A stretch of 64,000 nt of DNA. Source: Solirubrobacter soli DSM 22325. Lineage in GTDB: Bacteria; Actinomycetota; Thermoleophilia; Solirubrobacterales; Solirubrobacteraceae. Shown here one piece after another: positions 16,582 through 23,916 of this stretch (its first letter is position 1; each line of letters begins with the position of its first letter). Under the pieces are notes generated by a model, which worked only from the letters and a program-made list of their open reading frames with translations, had not been told where the DNA came from and did not search any database. Position numbers and translations under genes: made by a program. The stretch is from the NCBI RefSeq assembly GCF_000423665.1, contig NZ_KE384071.1, positions 466,690 through 530,689 on the forward strand, in the 5' to 3' direction.

Positions 16582-17556
16582 CTAGAGCAATGCGGCGGCG
16601 ACCTGCTCGCGATGCCAGCCCGAGTCGCCGTAGGCGTGCGCGTTGGCCTCCGCGCGCTTGAGGAAGAGATGCAGGTCGTGCTCCCACGTGAAGCCGATGC
16701 CGCCGTGCACCTGGAGGGCCGAGCGGGCGACGTTGACCGCGGCGTCGGAGGCGTAGGCCTTCGCGCAATTGGCCGCCATGAACGCGGTCTCCGGGTCGTG
16801 GTCGAGCGCCCACGCCGCCCAATACGTCACGTTCCGCGCGCCCTCGGTCTCCAGGAACATCTGCGCGCACGCGTGCGAGACGGCCTGGTAGGAGCCGATC
16901 GGGCGGCCGAACTGCTTGCGCTCCTTGGCGTAGTCGACCGTCGTGCGCGTGACCCGAGCGGCGACGCCCACCGACTCGGCGGCGGCCATCACGGCGATCG
17001 CGTGCCAGGCGTGGCCGAAGTCGCCCTCGAGCTCCACGGCCGGCGGCCCGTCCAGGCGCACGGTGAACAGCGGGCGCGTCGCGTCCAGGGCGCGCGCGGG
17101 CTCGATCGTCACATCATCCGCCGCCACCGCGAAGTGGCGACCGCCTTCCGCGGTCACGACGATCGTGTCGGCGACGTCCGCGTTCGGCACGGCGATCTTG
17201 ACGCCGCGCAGGTCCGCGCCCAGCGACGGCGACTCGGGATCGGCGCCGCCGTCGGCGTCCCACTGCGCGACGGTCCCGCGTCCCTCCAGCCCCGGGTGCA
17301 GCAGCTTCGCCGCCCAGTGCGCGGCCAGCGGCGACGGCGCCAGTGAGTACCCGAGCTCCTCGGCGACGACGGCGAGCTCGACGATGCCCAGCTCGGCCAC
17401 GTCCGGCCAGCCGAGCTCGACGATCGCGTCCCAATGGGGATCGGGTTGCCCGTCGAGCGCGATCGCGCGGATCGTCTCCGGCGTGTAGCGGGCGGCGAGG
17501 AAGTCGCGCGCCGTGCGCTTGATCTCGCGCTGGTCTTCGGTCAGGTCGAAGTTCAT
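16582..17556 (-). CDS. Acyl-CoA dehydrogenase family protein (short form)
   Basis: A 324-residue flavoprotein-like sequence starting at the ATG that overlaps the stop of the upstream dehydrogenase (ATGA, 17553-17556). It begins with the family opening MNFDLTEDQREIKRTARDF and ends with the helical ACAD domain: RKQFGRPIGSYQAVSHACAQMF and ALQVHGGIGFTWEHDLH. The central beta-domain is shortened relative to the usual 380 residues. Such a short, divergent partner coupled to a canonical ACAD is the pattern of heteromeric acyl-CoA dehydrogenases used in steroid side-chain degradation (FadE-type pairs). Substrate is not shown by the sequence. Confidence 0.87.
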   Translation of the reverse strand: MNFDLTEDQREIKRTARDFLAARYTPETIRAIALDGQPDPHWDAIVELGWPDVAELGIVELAVVAEELGYSLAPSPLAAHWAAKLLHPGLEGRGTVAQWDADGGADPESPSLGADLRGVKIAVPNADVADTIVVTAEGGRHFAVAADDVTIEPARALDATRPLFTVRLDGPPAVELEGDFGHAWHAIAVMAAAESVGVAARVTRTTVDYAKERKQFGRPIGSYQAVSHACAQMFLETEGARNVTYWAAWALDHDPETAFMAANCAKAYASDAAVNVARSALQVHGGIGFTWEHDLHLFLKRAEANAHAYGDSGWHREQVAAALL

Positions 17557-18677
17557 CCGCGTGGCAGTCCCAGGACGCGTTCCGCGACGATGTTCTTGAG
17601 GATCTCGGTGGTCCCGCCCTCGATCGAGTTCGCGCGGGCGCGCAGGAAGCGGTACGTCCAGACGTCGTCGACGAGCTGCGCGGATGGTCCCTTGATGTCC
17701 ATCGCGAGCGTCGTCAGCGACTGGTTGATGTCCGCCCACAGCCACTTCCCGAGCGAGCCCTCGGGTCCGGGCTCGCCGGACTTCATCGCGGTCGTCAGGC
17801 CGCGGTAGGCGAGCAGGCGCAGGACCTGCGCCTCGATCGCGATCTGGGCGAAGCGCTGGCGGATCACCGGGTCCGTCGTCCCCTTGATCTCGTCGGCGAG
17901 CTCGCTCAACGCCACCTGGACCCGCGCCTGCAGCGCGAACGCCAGGCCGGCGCGCTCGTGCATCAGCGTCGTGATCGCCACGCGCCAGCCGTTGTCGACG
18001 CCGCCGACGACGTTGTCGACCGGGATCCGCGCGTCCTCGATGAAGAGCTCGTTGAACTCGGCCTCGCCGGTGATCTGGACCAGCGGCCGGATCTCGACGC
18101 CCGGCTGGTCCATGTCCATCAGGAAGTACGTGAGCCCGCGGTGCTTGGGCGCGTCCTGGTTCGTCCGCGCGAGCAGCATGCACCACTTGGAATGGTGCGC
18201 GAACGTCGTCCACACCTTCTGGCCGGTGACGCGGTACTCGTCGCCGTCGAGGACCGCGCGCGTCTTCAGCGACGCGAGGTCGGAGCCGGACTCGGGCTCC
18301 GAGAACCCCTGGCACCACATCTCGTCGGCCGAGAGGATCGGCGCCAGGAACCGCGCCTTCTGCTCGTCGGTGCCGTGCGCGATCACGGTCGGCCCGCCCA
18401 TCGTCAGGCCGAGCACGTTGGCCAGCTGCGGCGCGCGGGAACGGGCGAACTCCTCGAACAGGATCGCCTGCTCGATCTGGGTCGCGCCGGACCCGCCGTA
18501 CTCGGTCGGCCAGGTCAGCCCGGCCCAGCCACGGTCGTTGAGCTTGCGCTGCCAGTCGCGGCGGAACTCGAACGAGGCCTCGTCGCCCTCAGGCTCCTTG
18601 CCCGGATGGTTCTCCGCGATCCAGGCGCGCAGCGTGTCGCGGAACTCCTCCTCCGCGGGCGAGAGCGTCAGGTCCAC
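17553..18677 (-). CDS. Acyl-CoA dehydrogenase
   Basis: A 374-residue canonical acyl-CoA dehydrogenase: N-terminal helical domain, central FAD-contacting beta-domain (CQGFSEPESGSDLASLKT, GQKVWTTFAHHS) and C-terminal helical domain ending with EGGTTEILKNIVAERVLGLP. It catalyses alpha,beta-dehydrogenation of an acyl-CoA with electrons passed to ETF. Overlap with the shorter dehydrogenase gene suggests a heterotetramer. GTG start; TAGTTT lies 7 bases upstream, so the transcript is probably leaderless. Confidence 0.92.
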   Translation of the reverse strand: MDLTLSPAEEEFRDTLRAWIAENHPGKEPEGDEASFEFRRDWQRKLNDRGWAGLTWPTEYGGSGATQIEQAILFEEFARSRAPQLANVLGLTMGGPTVIAHGTDEQKARFLAPILSADEMWCQGFSEPESGSDLASLKTRAVLDGDEYRVTGQKVWTTFAHHSKWCMLLARTNQDAPKHRGLTYFLMDMDQPGVEIRPLVQITGEAEFNELFIEDARIPVDNVVGGVDNGWRVAITTLMHERAGLAFALQARVQVALSELADEIKGTTDPVIRQRFAQIAIEAQVLRLLAYRGLTTAMKSGEPGPEGSLGKWLWADINQSLTTLAMDIKGPSAQLVDDVWTYRFLRARANSIEGGTTEILKNIVAERVLGLPRG

Positions 18678-18684
18678 GCCGCGG

Positions 18685-18690
18685 AAACTA
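18685..18690 (-). promoter_or_regulatory. -10 box of a leaderless promoter (acyl-CoA dehydrogenase)
   Basis: Minus strand TAGTTT, then 7 bases, then the GTG start at 18677; no ribosome-binding site is seen. It sits immediately downstream of the EamA terminator hairpin, as expected for a separate unit. Confidence 0.6.
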
Positions 18691-18714
18691 ACACGCTGTC
18701 AGAAGCGGGGGGTT

Positions 18715-18734
18715 CCGGGGGCGGCAGCCCCCGG
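18715..18734 (-). terminator. Hairpin terminator after the EamA gene
   Basis: CCGGGGGC (18715-18722) and GCCCCCGG (18727-18734) form a perfect 8-bp stem with a GGCA loop, 4 bp past the EamA stop in the direction of transcription. There is no T-run, which is common in high-GC actinobacteria. Confidence 0.6.
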
Positions 18735-18738
18735 TCGT

Positions 18739-19647
18739 TCAGGTGGCCGTTGCCACTTCCGCGGCGGGCGCGCGGACCTTCTTCGGCCGCGAGGCGATCG
18801 CCACGCCGCCGAGGATCAGCACGAGCCCGCCGACCGCGGCCGCCGTGACCGGCTCGTCGAGGAAGATCGCGCCGTAGAACAGGGCGACGCCCGGCGCGAG
18901 GTAGGAGACGAGCGCCGCGCGCGCCGGCCCGATGCCGTTGATCAGCTCGTAGTAGATGACGAACGCGATCGCCGTGCCGACCGCACCCAGCGCGACGAGC
19001 GCGGCGATCGCGCCGGCCGTCGGCGTGTGGCCGGGGGTCGTGGCGATCCCGGCCGGGAGCACGAGCAGACCCGCGACGGTCACGCTGATCCACGAGGTCT
19101 GCACCGCGGCCAGCTTCCCGTAGCGGCCCTTCACGACGAAGCCGGACAGCGCGTAGAAGAACGCCGCGCCGATCATCGCCAACGCGCCCAGGAACTGCTC
19201 GAGCGTGTGCACCGACTCGACGCCGACGACGAGCGCCACGCCCGCCAGACCGAGCAGCATGCCGGCCGCCTGGCGGCGGTCGATGGACTCCGACGGCAGG
19301 ATGAACGGCGCCAGCAGCGCGACGAAGAGCGACGCGGGCGAGATCAGCACCGCGGTCAGCCCGCTCGGCACGACGTGCTCGCCGAAGGTGATCAGCAGGA
19401 ACGGCGCCGCGACCGCCGTGATCGCCAGGATCAATGCCCACTTCGGCCGCTCGCGGATGTCGCGGATCGTCGCGCCCGCCAGGCCCTGGTGGCGCAGCAC
19501 CACGAACAGGACGGCCGACGCGATCAAGCTCCGCAGCGAGACGATCATCGCGGCGCTGAAGCCGTCGAGCGCGTACTTGATCAGCAGATAGGAGCCGCCC
19601 CAGACCGCGGCCAAGGCGGCCAGAAGCGTGGCGTGGCGAGTGGACAT
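18739..19647 (-). CDS. EamA/DMT-family transporter
   Basis: A 302-residue protein with about ten hydrophobic segments arranged as two EamA repeats (roughly 5-140 and 150-285). The first repeat opens with LLAALAAVWGGSYLLIKYAL and the junction contains RRQAAGMLLGLAGVALVVG, both typical of drug/metabolite exporters of the RhaT/YdcZ-like class. Likely an inner-membrane exporter of small metabolites; substrate not predictable. It stands alone between hairpins on either side. Confidence 0.88.
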   Translation of the reverse strand: MSTRHATLLAALAAVWGGSYLLIKYALDGFSAAMIVSLRSLIASAVLFVVLRHQGLAGATIRDIRERPKWALILAITAVAAPFLLITFGEHVVPSGLTAVLISPASLFVALLAPFILPSESIDRRQAAGMLLGLAGVALVVGVESVHTLEQFLGALAMIGAAFFYALSGFVVKGRYGKLAAVQTSWISVTVAGLLVLPAGIATTPGHTPTAGAIAALVALGAVGTAIAFVIYYELINGIGPARAALVSYLAPGVALFYGAIFLDEPVTAAAVGGLVLILGGVAIASRPKKVRAPAAEVATAT

Positions 19648-19687
19648 GCCAGCAGTGTCGGGCTCACGGCCCGCAAGCGCAAATGAT

Positions 19688-19707
19688 GATCCCTCCTACT
19701 GGGGATC
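19688..19707 (-). terminator. Hairpin between FmdB-like and EamA genes
   Basis: GATCCC (19688-19693) and GGGATC (19702-19707) form a short 6-bp stem with an 8-base loop, 9 bp past the FmdB-like stop. Probably the terminator of that gene; the stem is short, so confidence is modest. Confidence 0.4.
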
Positions 19708-19715
19708 AGAAACGC

Positions 19716-20036
19716 TTATGCGTCGGACTTCGCCGGGGTGCTGCTGCTCGTGGAGCTGCCGGAGTCCGAGGACTTGCTCTCGGACTTCTTCTCGGCCTGC
19801 TTGGCGTCGTGCTTGTCGGCGCCGGAGTCGGCGGACGACGAGGACTGACGGTTGCGCTTGGCGGTCCCGTAGTCGGTGTTGTAAAAGCCCGAGCCCTTGA
19901 AGTGGACGGCGACCGGGTGGAAGACGCGCTGCACAGGGGCTCCGCACACTTCGCACTCGGTGATCGGTCCGTCGGTCATCTTCTGCATCACGTCGAAGTG
20001 ATGTCCGTTGTCACAGCGGTACTCGTAAATCGGCAT
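19716..20036 (-). CDS. FmdB-family zinc-ribbon protein
   Basis: A 106-residue protein. Residues 1-55 form the FmdB zinc ribbon: MPIYEYRCDNGHHFD followed by a CEVCG knuckle and FKGSGFYNTDY. The remainder is a disordered Ser/Lys/Asp-rich tail. The family is widespread and named after a putative regulator of formamidase/formate genes, but its molecular role is unproven. It is divergent from glyS with 38 bp between starts. TAAACT 11 bases before its ATG may be the -10 box. Confidence 0.88.
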   Translation of the reverse strand: MPIYEYRCDNGHHFDVMQKMTDGPITECEVCGAPVQRVFHPVAVHFKGSGFYNTDYGTAKRNRQSSSSADSGADKHDAKQAEKKSESKSSDSGSSTSSSTPAKSDA

Positions 20037-20059
20037 CCGGGCGGGTGAGTTTAGCCGCC

Positions 20060-20065
20060 TAGACT
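20060..20065 (+). promoter_or_regulatory. -10 box of a leaderless promoter (glyS)
   Basis: TAGACT is followed by 9 bases and the glyS ATG at 20075, which would leave at most two or three untranslated bases. No Shine-Dalgarno sequence intervenes. Confidence 0.6.
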
Positions 20066-20074
20066 GCGGGTCCT

Positions 20075-21412
20075 ATGCCCGCAGCCACCCTGGACGAGGT
20101 CGTCGCGCTCTGTAAGCGGCGAGGCCTGATCTTCCCCGCCTCCGAGATCTACGGCGGCATCGCCAATACCTACGACTACGGGCACTACGGCGTGCTGCTC
20201 AAGCGCAACGTCTCGGATCTGTGGTGGAAGGCGATGATCCAGGAGCGCGACGACGTCGTCGCGCTGGACTCGGCGATCATCCAGCACCCGCGCACGTGGG
20301 AGGCCTCCGGGCACCTCGCGGGCTTCTCGGATCCGCTCGTCCAGTGCCTGGGCAAGTGCAAGCGGCGCTTCCGGCTGGACACGCTGCAGGAGGAGGCCGA
20401 GGCCCGCGGCGAGGATCCGGAGACGGTCAAGTGCCCGGTCTGCGGCGGGGACCTGACCGAGCCGCGCGCGTTCAACCTGATGTTCCAGACGACGATCGGG
20501 CCGGTCCAGGAGGAGGGCTCGACCGTCTTCCTGCGCCCCGAGACGGCACAGGGCATCTTCCTCGACTTCAAGACGACGTTGACGTTCGCGCGCAAGAAGC
20601 CGCCGTTCGGCATCGCGCAGATCGGCAAGTCGTTCCGCAACGAGATCACGCCCGCGAACTTCATCTTCCGCACCTTGGAGTTCGAGCAGATGGAGATGGA
20701 GTTCTTCGTCCCGCCGGACGAGGCGCAGCAGTGGTACGAGTACTGGTGCCAGACCCGTCTGGAGTGGTACGTCGGGCTCGGCATCAAGCGCGAGAACCTG
20801 CGCCTGCGCCCGCACACCGAGGAGGAGCTCTCGCACTACTCCTCCGGGACCAGCGACGTCGAGTACCTCTACGCGGGCACGTGGCGCGAGCTCGAGGGCG
20901 TCGCCAACCGCGGCAACTTCGACCTCACGCAGCACTCCGAGTACAGCGGCAAGAACCTCGAGTACAAGGACCCGCAGACCGGCGAGGGGTACATCCCGCA
21001 CGTGATCGAGCCCGCCGCCGGCCTCGGCCGGACCGTGCTCGCGCTGCTCTGCGACGCCTACGACGAGGACGAGATCGGGGGCGAGAAGCGCACCGTGCTG
21101 CGGCTGCATCCCTCCGTCGCCCCGGTCAAGGTCGCCGTGCTCCCGCTGCTGCGCAAGGACGGGCATCCGGAGAAGGCGCGCGAGATCTACGAGGCGCTGC
21201 GCAAGCGGATGTCGGCCGAGTACGACGAGGGCGGCAACATCGGCAAGCGCTACCGGCGCCAGGACGAGATCGGCACGCCGTACGCGATCACCATCGACCA
21301 CCAGACGCTCGAGGACGGGACCGTCACGCTGCGCGACCGCGACTCGCTGTCGCAGGAGCGCCTGCCCGTCGAGGGCCTGGTCGAAGAGCTGGAGCGCCGA
21401 ATCACGTCGTGA
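20075..21412 (+). CDS. glyS: Glycine--tRNA ligase (alpha2 type)
   Basis: A 445-residue class II aminoacyl-tRNA synthetase of the single-chain dimeric type. Motif-bearing segments include GGIANTYDYGHYGVLLKRN, the FRNEITPANFIFRTLEFEQMEMEFF motif-2 region, and the C-terminal anticodon-binding domain (VKVAVLPLL, GTPYAITID). It charges tRNA-Gly using ATP. A CGGD-type zinc knuckle (CLGKCKRRF, CPVCGGDL) is inserted as in bacterial members. Its stop overlaps the start of the R2-like/SCP2 gene (GTGA), so the two are co-translated. Confidence 0.96.
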   Translation: MPAATLDEVVALCKRRGLIFPASEIYGGIANTYDYGHYGVLLKRNVSDLWWKAMIQERDDVVALDSAIIQHPRTWEASGHLAGFSDPLVQCLGKCKRRFRLDTLQEEAEARGEDPETVKCPVCGGDLTEPRAFNLMFQTTIGPVQEEGSTVFLRPETAQGIFLDFKTTLTFARKKPPFGIAQIGKSFRNEITPANFIFRTLEFEQMEMEFFVPPDEAQQWYEYWCQTRLEWYVGLGIKRENLRLRPHTEEELSHYSSGTSDVEYLYAGTWRELEGVANRGNFDLTQHSEYSGKNLEYKDPQTGEGYIPHVIEPAAGLGRTVLALLCDAYDEDEIGGEKRTVLRLHPSVAPVKVAVLPLLRKDGHPEKAREIYEALRKRMSAEYDEGGNIGKRYRRQDEIGTPYAITIDHQTLEDGTVTLRDRDSLSQERLPVEGLVEELERRITS

Positions 21413-22656
21413 GCGCCGGCGCCCAGGTCTCCTACGACGATCTCTACGCGCGCTGGGAGCGCGGTAACTGGCGCGCGACCGAGATCGACTTCACGGAGGA
21501 CCGGCGCCAGTGGCACGAGGTACTCACGGAGCACGAGCGCCGCGCCGCGCTGTGGAACTACGCGATGTTCTTCCACGGCGAGGACGCGGTCGCCGATGAC
21601 CTCGCGCCGTTCATCGACGCCGCCCCGCGCGAGGAGCAGAAGTACTTCCTCGCCACCCAGCAGGTGGACGAGGCGCGCCACGCGATCTTCTTCAAGCGCT
21701 TCCTGCACGAGGTCGTGGGGCGTGGCGACGGGTCGGTCGCGGGCGGCCTCGCCGCGGTCGAGCCGGAGCTGACGTGGGGCTTCCGTCGCACCTTCGCCAA
21801 GCTCGACGAGGTCACGGGCGCGCTGCGCTCGGACCGCTCGGCGGTGGCGTTGGCGCGGGCGGTCGTCATGTACCACGTCGTCGTCGAGGCACTGCTCGCC
21901 CAGCCGGGGCAGCACTTCATCTCGGACTACCTCGAACGGCGGCAGCTGCTGCCGGGGTTCCGCGAGGGGATGCGGCTCGTCGCGCTGGATGAGCAGCGTC
22001 ACATCGGCTTCGGGGTCAAGCTGCTGCACGACCTGCACGTGGCCGATGCGGATGTGATCGGCGCCGTGGCGGATCTCGTGCGCGAGGTCACGCCGTTCGC
22101 GCTCGCGGTGTTCATCCCGCCGGGGTGGGACCGCTCGTACACGGAGTGCTTCGGCTTCACGCTGGAGGAGATCTACACCGAGGGCGCGCGGTCGTTCGAG
22201 GCCAAGCTGCGTTCGGCCGGCCTGCCGCTGGAGTCGCTGCCGGGCCCGTCGGTGTTCCCTTTGGAGATGAGCGCGCGCGAACGGGCGGAGTACGGCCTGG
22301 CGATGCTCCGGGCCGGGTTCCTCGGCCCGGGCAACGGCGCGCCGCCGCGCGACCCTTCTTCGATGGAGCTGCTGTTCTCGTCGGTGGCGCGGGCGGTCGA
22401 CCTGCGCACCGCGCCCGCGGCGCCGTTCGTCGTGCAGTGGGAGTTCCCGGACGCCGAGCCGTGGCACCTGCGGGTCGGTGAGGGCGCCTTCGCGGGCCGT
22501 GCGCGGCACGTCGACGTCGAGGTGCGTGTCCGGTACGAGGACTGGGTCGATCTCGTCGCGGGGCGCCTGGACCCTCGCCGCGCGCTGGCGACGGGCAAGC
22601 TGCGCCCGCACGGCTCACCGCGCGCGCTGTGGGCCGCGCGCGGCCTGTTCCAGTAG
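21409..22656 (+). CDS. R2-like ferritin-fold protein fused to an SCP2-like domain
   Basis: A 415-residue protein from GTG 21409, overlapping the glyS stop. Residues 10-300 have the ribonucleotide-reductase R2-like helical bundle with a complete dimetal ligand set: Glu58, Glu88 with His91 (DEARH), Glu160, and Glu195 with His198 (DEQRH). The likely site is di-iron or Mn/Fe. Residues about 318-415 resemble an SCP2 sterol-carrier domain (VDVEVRVRYEDWVDLVAGRLDP, then ALATGKL). The combination suggests an oxidase acting on a lipid-like substrate; this is inference. No radical-transfer partner subunit (R1) is nearby. Its 3' end overlaps the TetR gene by 42 bp. Confidence 0.8.
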   Translation: MSAGAQVSYDDLYARWERGNWRATEIDFTEDRRQWHEVLTEHERRAALWNYAMFFHGEDAVADDLAPFIDAAPREEQKYFLATQQVDEARHAIFFKRFLHEVVGRGDGSVAGGLAAVEPELTWGFRRTFAKLDEVTGALRSDRSAVALARAVVMYHVVVEALLAQPGQHFISDYLERRQLLPGFREGMRLVALDEQRHIGFGVKLLHDLHVADADVIGAVADLVREVTPFALAVFIPPGWDRSYTECFGFTLEEIYTEGARSFEAKLRSAGLPLESLPGPSVFPLEMSARERAEYGLAMLRAGFLGPGNGAPPRDPSSMELLFSSVARAVDLRTAPAAPFVVQWEFPDAEPWHLRVGEGAFAGRARHVDVEVRVRYEDWVDLVAGRLDPRRALATGKLRPHGSPRALWAARGLFQ

Positions 22657-23202
22657 GGCCTCCGCCGCGGCCTTGGCGTCGCGCGCCGCCGTCGGGTCGT
22701 TCTTGACGAACGCGACGGTCCTCGCGCCTTCGACGAGGAGCAGCAGCTGACGCGCGAGCGCCTCGCCGTCGCCGGTCAGCTCCTGCAGCAGGTCGAGGTA
22801 GCGGTCGAGATGCGCGGCGGCGATCGCGCGCGCCTCCGTCTGCGCGCCGCGCGCCTCGATCGCCCCGTTGACCAGCGCGCAGCCGTTGAACGCGGGGTCG
22901 GCGAACCAGCGCTCGAGCGCGTCGAACAGGGCGAGGATGCGCGCTCTCGCGTCGAGGCCCTGGGAGACCTCGCGCAGCCAGGCGGAGACGCGCTCGCTCC
23001 GGGCCCGCAGGTAGGCGGAGACGAGCGCGTCTTTGGAGTCGAAGTGGCGGTAGAGGGTGACCTTGGACACGCCGGCCTCGGCGGCGAGCTCGTTGACGCC
23101 GACGGCGAGGGTGCCTTTCTCGTAGAGGACGCGCGAGGCGGCGTCGAGGATCCGTTGACGCGTCGCCGCGGGGTCGAGCGGTTCGCCCTTGGCGACGGGC
23201 AT
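22615..23202 (-). CDS. TetR-family transcriptional regulator
   Basis: A 195-residue regulator. Residues 14-60 form the TetR helix-turn-helix (RQRILDAASRVLYEKG, then VSKVTLYRHFDSKDALV); the rest is a helical ligand-binding and dimerisation domain with one conserved Cys (NGCALVNG). It lies 3 bp downstream of the alpha/beta hydrolase gene. The near-perfect palindrome in front of that operon (23889-23914) is its obvious operator, so it probably represses itself, the hydrolase and the divergent MFS pump. Ligand unknown. Confidence 0.92.
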   Translation of the reverse strand: MPVAKGEPLDPAATRQRILDAASRVLYEKGTLAVGVNELAAEAGVSKVTLYRHFDSKDALVSAYLRARSERVSAWLREVSQGLDARARILALFDALERWFADPAFNGCALVNGAIEARGAQTEARAIAAAHLDRYLDLLQELTGDGEALARQLLLLVEGARTVAFVKNDPTAARDAKAAAEALLEQAARGPQRAR

Positions 23203-23205
23203 CGG

Positions 23206-23886
23206 CTAGATCGCCTGCAGCACGACGTCGGGGCGGTCGCGATGCACCGAGTGGCCGGCGCCCTCGACGACCCGGTACTCGACGTGGGGACGGCCGTCGG
23301 CGAGCGCCGGCATGGCCACCGGGTCGAGCCCCGCGCCGAGGATCAGCGTCGGCACGGTGACGCGGTCGAGCAGGTGCGCGTGGTGCCAGGGCGCGTTGTC
23401 GTCGATGATCCGCCCCATCGCCTCGGGGCGCGCCTGCCGGCTCGCGAGCGCCTTCGTCCGCACGGTCTGGGCGTCCCAACCGGGGTTCGCCGCGCGGACC
23501 TCCGCCTCGGATGCCGGATTGGTCGCCTCGTCGATGATCGCCGCGCGGATCGACGGGTCCTCCCGCAGGTCCAGCGCCGGGTCGAGCAGGATCAACCGCC
23601 GCGCGAAGCCGGGATCGTGCGCGGCGGCATGGGCCGCGACCGCGCCGCCGAGCGAGTGGCCGACGACGAGCTCGTAGCCCGTCCCGAGGCCCGCTGCGAG
23701 GTCGGCGAACGTGTACCGGTCGCTGTCGGGGCTCTCGCCATGGCCGAGCAGATCGGGCGCGAGCGCGCCGCGCTCGGCGAGCGCTTCGCCGAGCTGCCAC
23801 ATCGTCGCGCCGGATGACGTGATGCCATGGATCAGCAGGACGCGGGCGGGCTCGGGGCCCCAGCGGTGGAAGTGCAGGCTCGACAT
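23206..23886 (-). CDS. Alpha/beta-hydrolase fold protein
   Basis: A 226-residue hydrolase with HGITSSG (oxyanion region), nucleophile elbow GHSLGG, an acid in LGAGLDP and catalytic His in GAGHSVH. The cap domain is short. Substrate unknown; probably an ester or lactone. It is the first gene of a two-gene unit with the TetR regulator and is divergent from a drug-type MFS pump, which suggests detoxification of a compound that the regulator senses. TACCAT 8 bases before its ATG, inside the palindrome, is the probable -10. Confidence 0.87.
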   Translation of the reverse strand: MSSLHFHRWGPEPARVLLIHGITSSGATMWQLGEALAERGALAPDLLGHGESPDSDRYTFADLAAGLGTGYELVVGHSLGGAVAAHAAAHDPGFARRLILLDPALDLREDPSIRAAIIDEATNPASEAEVRAANPGWDAQTVRTKALASRQARPEAMGRIIDDNAPWHHAHLLDRVTVPTLILGAGLDPVAMPALADGRPHVEYRVVEGAGHSVHRDRPDVVLQAI

Positions 23887-23888
23887 GG

Positions 23889-23914
23889 AACCGAATGGTA
23901 TGTACCGTTCGGTT
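23889..23914. promoter_or_regulatory. TetR-type operator overlapping two divergent -10 boxes
   Basis: Arms AACCGAATGGTA (23889-23900) and TACCGTTCGGTT (23903-23914) match as an inverted repeat at 11 of 12 positions around a 2-bp centre. Each arm also supplies a TAnnnT hexamer: TACCAT on the minus strand (23895-23900) and TACCGT on the plus strand (23903-23908), both exactly 8 bases from the start codon of their gene. One bound dimer would block both leaderless promoters. Confidence 0.8.
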
Positions 23915-23916
23915 TC

